A stretch of 64,000 nucleotides of DNA from Echinometra lucunter (Eukaryota > Echinodermata > Echinoidea > Camarodonta > Echinometridae): the NCBI GenBank assembly GCA_029962745.1, contig CM057165.1, positions 3,502,340 through 3,566,339 on the forward strand, given 5' to 3'. Within the stretch, counting starts at the first letter, position 1; every line of letters starts with the position of its first letter. Under the pieces are notes generated by a model. The model ran no database searches and was not told where the DNA came from. It saw only the letters and a program-made list of their open reading frames with translations. The position numbers were made by a program, and so were the translations under genes. Of the stretch, positions 38,237 through 50,354 are shown in pieces.

Positions 38237-39285
38237 GAAGTATACATTGACATAGAGAACTCTGTATGTACATGTAAATGGTGTCTGCGTGTATTTCATT
38301 GGCTGATGATTTTTGATCTTGTGAAAATTCATTTTAAGAACCAGCATAGATGATTAGAAATGAAAGGAAACTGGTGAAAATGAAGTAGAAGAAAGCAATT
38401 TTATTGCACTTTAACTTGGAGATAAATAAGGGCATTAACTTACATTATCTTATACAGACTTAATGCCCTTCTGGCTCCTAACAGACGATATTATCTATTA
38501 ATGTATGGATGAAATTTGAATGTCAGCTCTTTGTAGAGACCTTGAAAACTTGATCACACATATATTCTCTTCCACAAAGCCTGATTCTCGAGCATTGCTG
38601 TCCAACTTTCCTCGCCGTGGAGTCCGTGTCAATATCTGCAGGACCAACAATTGACTCAAGTAGTTTGCAATACAAACTGTGTTTATTTCACCTGCCTTTT
38701 ATTTATATTCATTCAGCTTTTCCCGACACAAGGAACAAATATTGCTCTTCCGTTTTCGTTCATTATTGTATGGAGGCCGTATGGCAATATTTGTGGATCT
38801 GCATTTGATGCACTCCTTAAGTTGCCTTTGTCAGTGCAGACTGTGCTGGTACTTGTACATGTGCTACTGAAAATCATCCTAATTTTGAAGTGAAAATTAA
38901 AATAAATATGAATATCAGTATATTTCAGTTAGTTTTACATCTGTCTTTTATGAGCATCAGAATTCTGGAAAGTCGTAAACCTACGGTCAGTGAACTCATG
39001 TTGATGTTTGTATGTACATTGACACAGGTAGCCATTTTGCTTTGTCTCATGTGTTTGTCTGGGTATTGCTTCTTGTAATCTCCAAAATAATTGTATTTTT
39101 CTTTTACCCTCTATGCTTCTTTGCTTCTCTTTCTCATTTCTCTGTCTTTCTCCCTTCTTCCTCGGAGCAAGTCATGAATGAGCTGAGGACTACATTTGGG
39201 GGATGTTTGCAAGGCAGAAAGGCACGAGTAGATGTTTAATGTTGTGAGGATTGGTAGCTCAGAAGTGATGCGCAGTCATAGACGC

Positions 39286-39313
39286 CTCGAGTGGACACGG
39301 CGGTCCACTCGAG
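39286..39313. other. Perfect 11-bp inverted repeat with 6-nt loop
   Basis: CTCGAGTGGAC (39286-39296), loop ACGGCG, then GTCCACTCGAG (39303-39313). Either a hairpin or two opposed protein-binding sites. Confidence 0.95.
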
Positions 39314-39464
39314 AGCACTAGGCGGGGGCCTGTGTACAAACAGACCCAGGCGCACGCGACCCAGCCCAACAAACACTCCAGATGATCGGGGGACTGTTCA
39401 CTTGCCAGGGTCTTGCTGCCTTCCCTCTCAATGCTTCCTCATCTTCTGTATTTCAAATGTCCCG

Positions 39465-39478
39465 GTTGCCATGGCAAC
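39465..39478. promoter_or_regulatory. RFX X-box (perfect palindrome)
   Basis: GTTGCCATGGCAAC is the canonical fully palindromic X-box bound by RFX winged-helix factors, which regulate ciliary genes among others. Confidence 0.65.
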
Positions 39479-39900
39479 AAAAATGTCAAAAGTGGCAGCA
39501 TCCTCAGAGTGGCTTCTCCCTGTTTCCCCATCTCTTGTCATATTTCTTCGTGGAGAGTGCGAGATGCAGGATGACGTTGAGGGCTGCGCATAAAACAATG
39601 CAAACATTTGACTGGTTTGGCTGTGTTGTGTGCTTCACCGAAAAAACACCAGTCTCGCTCTGAGCTCTCATCAGGGGGGCCCTGTGTTGGTTCGGTCACT
39701 GCTCGTGATTAATTGATTAGTGCCCCTATATCCCGTTCATCTATCTCCACCTCGGCTCGTATAGCTATGTTTTTATGGGGGGCACTAGCTGTCTTCATTG
39801 TGCACATTTATTGAGATTAATCGCTCATCTAGCATGTCTTTCGAGCTCACTAAAAACACTACACTCCATGAGAAGTACTTCACAGGTATAGGAGCGCTAG

Positions 39901-41850
39901 GTTCCACTTGGCCTCTGTGTCAAGAAATGGCTTGGCTTTTTGAACAGACGATATGGAGTGTAATGCTTTTCGCAGATTTCCTGTGTGATACAATCATGGC
40001 TTGATTACCATCATTAATGAGCAATAAACTTCTTTCCAAATCTGAATAATTTCTTACGTTTTTTATAAATAGTATACTTATCCTAATTTCTATGTATACT
40101 CCAATGTATGGATAAAAGAACTCACTTAATTTTTGTTTATCTTTTAAAAAGTTGTTTTGGTGAATAATTAAGTTATTAAGATCCAGCATTTTATCTGATT
40201 TAGTAATTGTTACTTTTTATTTAATCACCGAACGTTAATGCATATGGGATAAATTAACAAAACTCTTCAAAGTGAGCCTATGTTTATTTCTAGAGGTCAA
40301 GAAAAGGTCCTACGAAATTGCCCACTAGAATCACAGTAGATTAAGAAAAAGAATTTCAATTTAAAGCCAAGAATAGGGCTTATAATACAAGATTGTTTGT
40401 GACATGTTTTCTAGAGTTCCATCTCTTGAGAGCTTGTTAGATTTGGCAATATTATAGATGAAAGAGATTTTCGGCGTAACAGCAGCAAGTTCGGCAACAT
40501 CATGATATTAAAAGAAGAGTTTTCATTTCATATGAAATATTGCAAAATGAAATGTTCGCGTATGCTTTGAATTGTCCACCTGTACATTTCTTTGTTCATG
40601 TCTTCTGTTCTTTTTAATACCTGCCTTTCGGAAAATATCAAAGACATAGGCTTAGGAGTTCAAGGCCTTTTATATTGGAAATATAAACAGGTTTGCTTTG
40701 CATTTTTTTTATTTTCAAAAAGGAAGATTTGGACAATTTAAAGATTTTTAATCTGAGGAGTGCTAGGGATAGGCAATCATAAAGACCCAGGGGCGATTTG
40801 ACGATTGGAAAAGAGAGACAAAATGGTAGAAAAGTTCTTTATTATATATTCATGTAATATGGAATGTAGTACACAATGTGAAAGCATCTGACTGGTCTAA
40901 GACAAAAGTTATTATCCATGTATGGACTTTCCTTCTTGGAATTTTGTATTTTCTAAATATCATTTTTCTTTAAGAAAGTTGATAAGGAGGAGACTGTTGA
41001 TGGCAGCTACTAAAATAATATAATGCAAAAAGTACAAGATAATAGCCAAAGGATTAAAAAAAAAACCCACTACAAACAAAACACTTTTAAAAGAGCTGGG
41101 GGGGGGGGACACAAACCAACCAATCAACAAACAAGTGGGAAAAAATGCTGTTAAGCTCTGGAAGAGCTCTAACAAAAGATTATTAATTGTTGTAAATATG
41201 GATCTTTCAAAAGTGTATAATCTGCAAAGTGCTCCCATTCACATGCAGTCTTGCAGGATGACAAATTGTGTTATGCCCTATTTTTTTTTCCTTTGCAATA
41301 AAGAGAGATAAGGGAACATCACCATAAAGATCAAAATGTTTTTGAAAGACATCTTTCTGTAGTCTGTTAATCTACTAGATGAGAGCGCTAGATAATAAAA
41401 GGTCAGCCGGTTTATCCCTAATAGATGCAAATTTCATTAAATTTCCTGTGATATTTTTAGGAGACCATGTTCGGAAACCAGATCTAGGGATGGGGGGTTC
41501 TCCTGGCCCGTGGAGTCGTGGACTGACAAGACAAGACCCTGGACTCTCAATGGTTAAAAGGTTGCCATATTGGCCCTGCATCAGCAACTGTGCATCAGAG
41601 ATAATCAAGAATTCAAAATAGATAATCTATTAAAGTAGATTCTTCTAGAACTAATTCGTGTAGAATTTTTTGTTGGATTCAGTTGTCGGGTGTTTCTGTC
41701 TTCTTCCTGTGAAAATATTTTCATCTTATGTTGCCTGTTTGCAAAATGGTTGTAAACCAAATCACTCATTGACATGTGGAATAAATGCAATTGGACCAAT
41801 TGACCCATTGAATACTAACTGAAATACAAATTGACCCATTGAAATGAAAC
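39901..41850. other. Intronic filler
   Basis: AT-rich, with a G-run at about 41099-41108. No gene or element identified. Confidence 0.45.
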
Positions 41851-41945
41851 AGTACTAGTATTAGATTCAGATATAGACCTAGCACTTAATACTGCACAGT
41901 ATTAGTACTAGTGTTAGATTCAGATATACTGCACCTAATACTGCA
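41851..41945. repeat. Tandem duplication, about 53-bp offset
   Basis: AGTACTAGT.TTAGATTCAG followed by ATATA and, further on, TAATACTGCA appears at 41851 and again at 41904; the second copy is shorter. Confidence 0.8.
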
Positions 41946-42283
41946 TTTTTTATGCATGCATGTACAGCATATCATTGAAATGAACATCTTTATCTTTAAT
42001 ATTGTGATATGATAATTTTGGGGTAAAATTTTATAAGCATATTGCAATAAATCACTTTAAATCTTTAACAAAATCTGATATCAGAGGGATCTGTAACAAA
42101 CCTTTTGTTTTGAAGCTGTCTTTGTTCTTGTGAAAATGTAGCCTGTATTTCAAGCTAAATAGAGGTCTTTGAATGCATTCGCTTTCCTGTCTGTCAGCAC
42201 TTCTGAAGCTGTGGTCACTTAAAGAGGAATCTGCTAATTATTGAATTAATGAATGAATACCAACCATATTCTCTCATTCTAAT

Positions 42284-42510
42284 CACCTCTTTGTTTACAA
42301 GCTGGTTTCGATGTTTGAGTATTTTTTTTTCATTGAGTCATTATAAATGACCTTCGAAATATTTTTATTTTTCAGCAGCATATAAAGTGTCAATCATACA
42401 CCTCTTTGTCTACAATATGTTCTTACTATTTTTGGTGTTTGGTAATCCTTCTTTGTTGCTATTATGAATGACTTTCTAAATACTTTGATTTGTCAGGAAG
42501 ATGTTTACAA
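42284..42510. repeat. Degenerate tandem repeat, about 115-bp unit, 2 copies
   Basis: CACCTCTTTGT.TACAA.. begins both copies (about 42284 and 42399). ATTATGAATGAC/ATTATAAATGAC and the phrase AAATA.TTT..TTT.TCAG recur at matching offsets. Confidence 0.65.
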
Positions 42511-43325
42511 ATGTTCAATACCAAATTTGTCCTTCATTAGGAAATTTTGGGTTATGTCAGAAAGTCTTCACTGTATGGTGGGTATGAAGGGCTTTCTCCT
42601 TTTACCGGTAAATAGCATTTTTTGGGTGTGAAATGTTTTGAGGGCTCATTTTATTTGAGTGTTAAATGTTAACCACCCCTGGTGAACATCAATAAGAGTG
42701 TTTTATATTTTGATTTTTCATATGAATACATTAACCTTAGCTCAGAGCTGTTATTTGTTATATATTTTTATTTTTCATTTTAACACATCAACCTAAATTC
42801 ATAGTGGCCATTTTCTTTTATATTGTAATACTGTTTTTTCCATTTCATGAATTATTTGTTGGGGGTAGGAAGGGGTGTGATGATTTTTCTTCAGCTTGGA
42901 TTCATCAGAAGCAAGCGGATTTGTCAATCTACAAAGAGAAAATTATCAAGAAATTGTATATAAGATTCTAAAGGTGAACAACAGGAAGTACATGAAAGGT
43001 CGACAAAGCCCCAGAAAATTTGTGTGATGGGATGAATTAAACTGCTTAAAAAGTTGCAGTGGCAACTTTACCTGTGACTACTGTATCTGCTTGTGCATGA
43101 CATACTTGGAAAAAACAATGTACAAAAAAAAGCCTTCAGACATCCCCTACCCCCTCCGGTCCCATTCAAATGAATTCCATATGGTTTTTGTCATCCTACA
43201 GGAACTCATGACTGCAGTCCTCTTCCTTTCCCCCTTCCCCCCGTTCTTGTGTTTAGCATTTCTTTGCTGATGAATTTAACTGGCATGGTCGACATCCCCG
43301 CCATGTCGGGTCAGCACCCCTCCAA

Positions 43326-43341
43326 GGGGGGGGGGGGGGGG
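43326..43341 (+). repeat. G16 run
   Basis: Sixteen consecutive G. Confidence 0.95.
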
Positions 43342-43697
43342 TGCCCCCATCTTGCCTTACCCGTTTTACAGCTAATCGCAATTTGCCTGGACATGGAGAT
43401 TAAACTGGAACCACGCTACCCCTTCCCCCATTGCCTGCTACATGTATATGTAGGCCCTACTGGTAGTCGCAGTGAATGTTTATCTGTGCATAAGAGAGCT
43501 CATAAATCAAAATGCGTGAAAACATAGTCAGATATGGATTTTCAGTAGTTGCATTTTTTCTTTTTGTCTTTATTTGTCTTGCTTTCTTTCACTTTCTCCT
43601 CTTCTCTCCTTTTCTGCTATTCTGCTATTCTCCTCTCATTCCTATTCCCTTTTACTCGTAGAGTCTGTTGCTCAGTTTAGCTACCAAGCTTTTTGAT

Positions 43698-43717
43698 GGG
43701 GGGGGGGGGGGGGGGGG
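43698..43717 (+). repeat. G20 run
   Basis: Twenty consecutive G, the longest in the window. Confidence 0.95.
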
Positions 43718-44079
43718 ATGGAGGTGGATTTTGGGTGGGATTGGAGATTAAAAAGGTTAAAAAGCTTTGAAATCTGTGGTTTCTTAAAGTAGAAATTTTT
43801 AGAAATTCTGTAATTGCAAGAAATTGATTATTGACATAAATCATTTAAAAATATCAAGAAGTGCATTGAGTTGTCATTTTGTTATAAAAAAAATTGTAAC
43901 TGAACATGAACAAAAATGATGCATTGAGTAGCTGTAAGCCTAACAGTATCCTGCTACATAAGTGGACAGCGGACAATAACTTTTAGTAAACATTGTCCTT
44001 AAAACCAGCTTGTTCTAATTGCCTTCTGATTTGATTGGAGGGAGGGAGGGGAGGGTATTGGGACTATTTAAGTGAGCTA

Positions 44080-44470
44080 GGGGATATTTGTTGGCTTGGT
44101 TTAATTGCCCTAGCCAGACATTCAGATGATCCCCTTAATCAGACATACAGGCTGATACAAACCAGATTGCCTGCATTTCACTAATTGACAACTTACTCCT
44201 TTTCTCTCTCTCTCTCTTTCTTTCTCCGTCTGTGTCTCTCTTTCTCTTTCTTTTTCTCTCTGGCTGTCCATGTATCATCTAGCAAGTTACATAATAATTG
44301 GTGAATAGACCCAAATAGACCCTCTCTTTCTCTGTCTCCCTTTCTATCACCCTATCTCTTTTCTCTCTCTCTCTCCTTGCAACATGTCTGGCAAAGCGGT
44401 TATGTAATCCCACTAATGTCTGAATCACTGACCATGCTGACTGAATACATCTGGTCAGTGAAGAGAAACC
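44080..44470. promoter_or_regulatory. Candidate regulatory island interrupted by CT-rich tracts
   Basis: Complex blocks at about 44080-44195 and 44380-44470 flank two CT-rich stretches (about 44200-44260, 44325-44375). Contains CCCTTAATCAGAC near 44132 and GTAATCCCACTAATG near 44404 (homeodomain-type cores). Confidence 0.3.
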
Positions 44471-45405
44471 CCTTGCAATCGGAACATTATTAGATTATTT
44501 GTTTTCTAAAGACTACAGTTTATGTATTCAGAACAGAAATTAAAACTAGGGTTTCCATGTACAGTTAACCTTGCAAAGCTGGAGGTCGCATAAGTCAAAC
44601 TTTCTCTAAGTTGAATCCTTTTTTTAAAAAACAAAGTATGCAAAACATGTATTACTAACATATCCAAAGTTAACTGTATGTATGATTAGGATTTTTCATC
44701 TTGTCTAGTCTAGCTGTAATCTTATGCCTATTATGGCTTGTTATAATTATTGTATTTATCATGTGAATTGTGATGATATAAACATTTTAAATGAAAAGTA
44801 AAATTAGGTTGGTTTTTTGTAGAGAAAATAGTTATGCATTTCAGGCTGTCATCTTATGATTTCACTTGATTTTATCATTTATTACATCACAAATTTACTA
44901 AGTTCCTCCCTGTTTGTTTCTTATTAAAGAGTAGACAGCTCAAAATAAACACAAGTTCCGGTCATAAGAACAGGTGTTAAGTGTAAGATTTTGGAATTGT
45001 CAAATTGATCAAATTTCTCACACTTTTTCCAAGAAGTAATCACACAACAGATAACTCCTTGTTTTTTTTCCAAAAGACAACTACACCACACACAGAAGAG
45101 TGCATGGGACCACTCACAAAGGTGGCATGAGTGTTCAGCCTGAATACTTCAGCTATTTCTTGCCTTTAGATTGAATCTGATTTCATTTGAAGAGCATTCC
45201 TTTTCATTGAACCTTTTTCCTGTGATATTCTTCCTAACTGATGTTAAAAGAATGCGAGAGCTTGCAATTGATTTTTCACCCTTCCCAGAATAAGAATTCC
45301 AGCTTCTGTTTTAGTCATTCATTTGCTAACCAACCACAGTATTGCATGCTATGACAAATGCTCTAGCAATGATTGCTTTGGGCTTTATTTCATTAAAGAT
45401 ACATG

Positions 45406-45475
45406 GTTTAGGTTAGTGTTTTAATTTGGGTTCAGGTCAGGTTAGGTTTAGGGTTAGGATTAGGTTAAGGTCACA
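45406..45475 (+). repeat. Degenerate GGTTAG (telomere-like) tract
   Basis: Imperfect GGTTAG/GGTTTAGG units, including GGGTTAGGATTAGG, shared with the tract at 51537-51655. Confidence 0.75.
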
Positions 45476-45566
45476 AGGTTTGGTATGTGGAGGAGGGTTG
45501 AAATTTAGAATTTGGTTGGTTTAGGCTTGGCTCAACACACGTGGGTTCCTAAAATTCAGGTCCAGA

Positions 45567-45585
45567 CCCCCCCCCCCCCCCCCCC
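45567..45585 (+). repeat. C19 run
   Basis: Nineteen consecutive C. Confidence 0.95.
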
Positions 45586-46489
45586 TCCTTGATTAAAAAT
45601 ATTTCACAAAGTGCTTGATACCTGCATCCTAGAAATTCAACCTGGACCCCGTACATAAAGAGTCAGTGTGGAACCCTGGTGTAAGGTATGGACTGTGGTA
45701 TTAGCACCCAGAGCATGTGTCGTGCAACCAGAAATCAATGACAAAATCAGTATAGTGGTCTGTCTCTGAAGGTTTCAGAGGGATTTGTACAGGATGAGTG
45801 GGAGGGAGTGAGAGATGTTAGCTTAATTAGTTGCCATTACAAATGTCTGTGATCAAATAATTTAATTAGTGCATTTTCGGGAGGCAAATGAGTGGCTAGT
45901 CAAAACAAGTTTTCGTCCTCGTTACATTTCATGTGATATAAGTATATACTTTGCATTGTGTGGAATCATGTCATTGATTTAGTGTTATAAATGCATTGTG
46001 AACTGAAGGTAGCCTTGAGTTTAGGCTTTGATTTTTTAACCTAATTATACGAAAACCAGCTTAAAAATATCCTGCTTTGTGTTGCTTTTCAAGAAGTAAC
46101 CTGTAATTTTAGACAAGCAAAATGTGAATAAACTTCCAAAAATTTACCTGAAAATCTATAAAATCTAATCATGCATTCTTCATCATATGCGAGGGCAGAT
46201 TTCCTTCTGTGTAAGTGTCACCTGATCTTACTGTGGCTAAGTTGTGTTTGCCATGAAAATTTTTTTTATTCTTAAAAGACTGGGACAAAAATAAATATAT
46301 GGTAATATTGTTGGAAAGCTTTATCCCTGGACACAAGTGGGTGATTAAAATGATTACTGAAAACTTGGCTTTGTAAGTTGTATGCCATTTATACCTTTTT
46401 AAAATGTTTTGAATATATTCTTTTCTTGAATCCCAAATTAACCACATTTTCTTTTTATGTGGACATAAAGATAATCTTCAAATTGGCAA

Positions 46490-46930
46490 ATCAGAAACGA
46501 GACTGCCTCTTGTTGGCTATTTAAGAAAAAATAAAGATTGAGAGGGGCAGGGAAAAAATGGGTAAAAGATACAAGAGGTTTTCAGGAACTGAGCATTGCA
46601 CTTGACAATATGGAGTCCAGTTACAAAGACAGACATGAACAGAGATGGGGTGATTCACGCTCGTTTCGCAGCTGCCCGATTGGCTCGGGGCAAATTTCTC
46701 GTATTTATTCCGTGAAACACAATACAGCAGGAATCCGATGCAGGCGTTGGCATTATATTGGGAGAGAGAAGAAGCAGAATTATATTTTGACTCTTTTATT
46801 AATCCAAACACGCCACTTTTTGAATTGACCGCCTCAGCGGGACGAACGGATGGACGGCTCCTCGGCTGACCTGGGGACGGAGCTCTTTTCTTTTTCATTT
46901 GGAGAGGACATCGGGCCGGCATGATTTATT
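46490..46930. promoter_or_regulatory. Candidate regulatory island, about 440 bp
   Basis: Complex, CpG-bearing sequence without microsatellites (for example GCAGCTGCCCGATTGGCTCG near 46669, an E-box next to an inverted CCAAT). Two antiparallel frames of 96 and 133 codons overlap here without domain similarity. Confidence 0.38.
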
Positions 46931-47827
46931 TATTTTGTGCATTGTTGATCCATGAATGGCCTTCATTCATGTTTTACACCTCGCTGTAGCCTGTTTAAAA
47001 AATGAAAAAGGAAACCCTGAGCCTGTGAACAGACCAGTTGACTCTATTAGTAGCTCTATTTTTCGGACCCTCTTTGATGAATATTCTACTAATTTTGGTC
47101 ATTGAGTTTCCTTCGTGAAGAATGCAAAAAATGATGGTCATTTTGTAGCAAAAAAGAGGAAAATATTCCTATGTATTCCTCTAGTATGTAGGAATTGACT
47201 GTCATCTGAAGTGAATTGAATAGGCCATGTCCTATTTACAAGTGAGGGGGTTTTACTGCAGAAAGTGTTTATGTATTTTAAGTCACAGGATTTTACATTT
47301 TGGGGTTACGGTAGGTTGAAAGACTTCAGGAGAAAATCATTATTGACAGTAACATTATACCTTTATGATACGTTTCTGCACACTCAAGTTAATGCATGAT
47401 GAAAAATTGTATTCATTTAGGAAATGGGAAAATGAATTAAGAAAATGCGAATTCTTGGAAAGGGACGGGGGCAGACAGAGTAGGCCAGGATGAAAATTAA
47501 CTGTTGAGCGCCAGTCCAGAAGGGTGTCAATTTTGAAAAATGCTAATAGGTAATGCCCTCTACTTGTAATTCGTCCACAGAAGATATCTAATTTGAGTAG
47601 GAATAGCTGGACCTTTGAAAAGCAAGTTGGAAAATTGAGATGCGTAATACCTTTTTTACACTCTTTTCATAGCCCTACAATTCTTAACTGTGGACTGTTA
47701 ATTTTGCTTCTTACACACAGATTTTTAGTCCCGTATATTATCTGTCAAACCCGTGGTGCTAACATCGCAGTTGCCTTGCTAACCCTGCTTTTTTCCAGGA
47801 CCAGATAATACTGTACTATTTTCGGAG

Positions 47828-47973
47828 CTAGCCCACTTCGGTAAAACTGAGCATTAACCGAAAGCGGGCTAAGCTTAACCCCAGGAAATAGATGGGGAAG
47901 GAGGGGGGAGGAGGGGGGGGGGGAGGGGAGGGAGGAGGGGGGACTTAGCCCTATCTATTTTTCAGGGTTAAGC
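47828..47973. other. Composite hairpin/G-quadruplex locus
   Basis: Two successive inverted repeats. The first pairs TAGCCCACTTCGGT (about 47829-47842) with ACCGAAAGCGGGCTA (47857-47871). The second pairs 47873-47897 (GCTTAACCCC...AGATGGGG) with 47949-47973, matching at about 20 of 25 positions. Its loop (about 47894-47942) is nearly pure G with A spacers, ideal for G-quadruplex formation. It may be a MITE that expanded a G-rich core. Confidence 0.6.
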
Positions 47974-48011
47974 AACATTTTGCCAGTGTACAAAGCCTAT
48001 TAGTGAGGTAG

Positions 48012-48245
48012 AGGTCTAGTGGGTAAGTGTGCAGAATGTGAACTACAAGTTATGGGGTTCAAATCCCTGCCACAACACTAATTTCCTTTGGAAAAACATT
48101 TATCTGTATTTGCCACACTTGACCCTGGTATACATGTATATGCAGTAAGTGGGCATCTGGTAGAATTTATTCCTCAAATGCACTACTGAGTGCTATGGTT
48201 GCTGTGCTAAAGCTGGGGGTAATGTTATTCAAAGTCCTAAATGCA
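48012..48245 (+). mobile_element. tRNA-derived SINE remnant
   Basis: A-box-like AGGTCTAGTGG at 48012-48022 (10 of 11 consensus positions) and B-box GGTTCAAATCC at 48056-48066 are 44 bp apart, the spacing of a tRNA gene. The region between cannot fold as a good tRNA. The downstream body (TTTGCCACACTTGACCCTGG and following) resembles SINE bodies I recall from echinoderms. Degraded, with no clear tail or target-site duplication. Confidence 0.65.
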
Positions 48246-48677
48246 TACGATTTATAAGAATGTAGGGGAACTTATTAAAAGCAAAACTTGCTGAGTTAGG
48301 TCCGCATTTGATCTACATGTAGGAAAGGAAGTGGAGAAGTAAATTTGAAGAAAAACAACAGCAACAAACAAAAAGGATATTGTATTCACATCTTGAAATT
48401 GAATTGCATTGATCATTTTCTCGATTCACTCAATCCTAAATTAAGATTGAGCATGCACGCAACAGTACCAGTACATGTTCTGCTACACTGCATTCAATTC
48501 CACAATCATCATCGATGGTATTGTTGCTCAATTTCACAAAGTTTGCCCCATGAATTGCTTCAAATCAATTCAACCAATGTAAGACCAGAACCATAGTCAA
48601 GGATTTCAGGGTCTAACATATGGCATCTCGGCTTTACCTCATTTCTACTGGTAGTTTTCATTACGATTGGAATAAAG

Positions 48678-48697
48678 GGAGAGAGAGAGAGAGAGAG
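48678..48697. repeat. (GA)n microsatellite
   Basis: About ten GA units. Confidence 0.9.
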
Positions 48698-49199
48698 TGA
48701 ATGACCAGTCTCCCCTAAACCCTTGCCTTCCCAAACTGGCATTGTGCATGAGTAAAGCTATTGAATTTTATCAAGTTGAAGCATTGGAGGGGTTAAGCTT
48801 TACATTCGTTCTCGTTGAATTGTACAAATCTGTGTACGAATCTGATAGTATATTGGTGCTGTAAAAGAGAAGAGGGTTGTTCATTGAAGTACCATCTGAC
48901 TATCACAGCTAGGCAATTAGTCTGTACATAAGTCTGTACATAAGAAAGATATCCACGTTTATTGCACAATTTGCATAATATACAGTTATACAGGTAGGGC
49001 ATATGCTATGGAAACTGGATTTTAAGCAGCCGCAATGATATTTAGAGGAATTGAATAGATAAGTTGTCCTATGAATATTATTTATTGGTAATTTATGGAG
49101 AGAGTCAGGCAAGTCTGGCATTTATACTTCTAATTACAATGTAGATCTCATCGTCGATTGCATTTGGAAGAAAAAAGAAAATGGCAATTAAAAGCATTA

Positions 49200-49350
49200 A
49201 TTAAAGATATGAATCATGCCATACTGATCAATGGATAAACCAAGCTAGCCCTCCGAAGGCAGACTTTCTTTCAATTAGCCGAAGCAATCCAAATCTTGGG
49301 AGCAAAGATTGCAATGTCTGGTATGGTAGGAAGCCTTGATATCAATGTCT
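49200..49350. promoter_or_regulatory. Candidate small regulatory island
   Basis: Complex sequence with CAATTAGCC near 49273 and AGCAAAGATTGCAAT near 49302. Weak evidence. Confidence 0.25.
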
Positions 49351-49558
49351 GATTTAAGACAATTAAATTCGAGCCAGATTGCTACAAATCATGAAACAGA
49401 TATTGAATTTTTATGAGTTATTTCTGTACCATGGTTAATCAGCATGTACATCTAGTATGTAGTATGCGATTGGAGAAGGCAATTCATGCATGGCTTTGCA
49501 TTCTAAAATGGGTTACTGAATTTTTTTTGTGCAGAATTGTGGTTTTGTCAGAAGGGAG

Positions 49559-49655
49559 TAGAGAGAAAGAGAGGGAGAGGAAGGGAGAAAGAGAAAGAAA
49601 GAAAGAAAGTATAACAAAGAAAGAAAGAAAGGAAGGAAGGAAGAAAGAAGGAAGG
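49559..49655. repeat. (GAAA)n/(GGAA)n purine array
   Basis: About 100 bp of GAGA, GAAA and GGAA units. Confidence 0.92.
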
Positions 49656-50354
49656 TAATTAAGAAAGAAGAAAAGACACAGAAATTAAGACTTGCATGCA
49701 TACATACAGACAAACAGATTAACAGATATACTGCAGTCAGAAACAGACTAAATATGCATACATGTATCATTGGCACCTACATGTCTAGTAGTGTGTATTT
49801 GATGTATTTTTTGTTTAATTTAATGCTTTAATAATGACTGGCAAAAATTAATTTGCAGTCATTTCATGTTCCAAAGAGTGTTAGATGTGGAATAGCTCAT
49901 ACACTCTTCATTTACAAAAAGTATTGCAACCCCTCGTCCTCCCCCTTTGAATTTGTATAGAAAAATTAGTAGCATCATTTCTGGGTAAAAATCAAAGATG
50001 AAATTCATGTTCTTTTCATCATCCAATGTTGCCCACTTGCGTGGCTGTAGTCTCCAAAGTCTTGAGCCAAGGCTCCGATATTCCTCCTGTTCTTTCTCTC
50101 CATCACTCACCACCTTCTCTGCTTTAGATCTTAATTACAGCTATGATAATTCTTTCTCTCTCTCTCTCTCTAACTCTCTCTCTAACTGTCTTCCTCTTCC
50201 TCCTCTGTCCTCTTTGGCCGTATATCTTCATGGACCTACTCATGCAGTCATCGTGGAGCACTGGCGAGCCTTTCCTCCAGTTTTTTTTTTATCCCCAGAT
50301 ATTTTTTGTGATCAGAATTCTTGAAAAGCAGATGCCATCTGTCCCCATGTTGCT

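Larger units (their letters stand above)
39260..39900. promoter_or_regulatory. Candidate regulatory island with a perfect hairpin and a perfect X-box
   Basis: About 640 bp of complex, CpG-bearing sequence containing the 11-bp inverted repeat at 39286-39313 and the RFX X-box at 39465-39478. Overlapping open frames of about 90-100 codons exist in two frames but resemble no protein. Confidence 0.45.

Noticed and set aside
44426..44460. 9-bp inverted repeat CACTGACCA/TGGTCAGTG with 17-nt loop
   Set aside because: Several such pairs are expected by chance in 64 kb.
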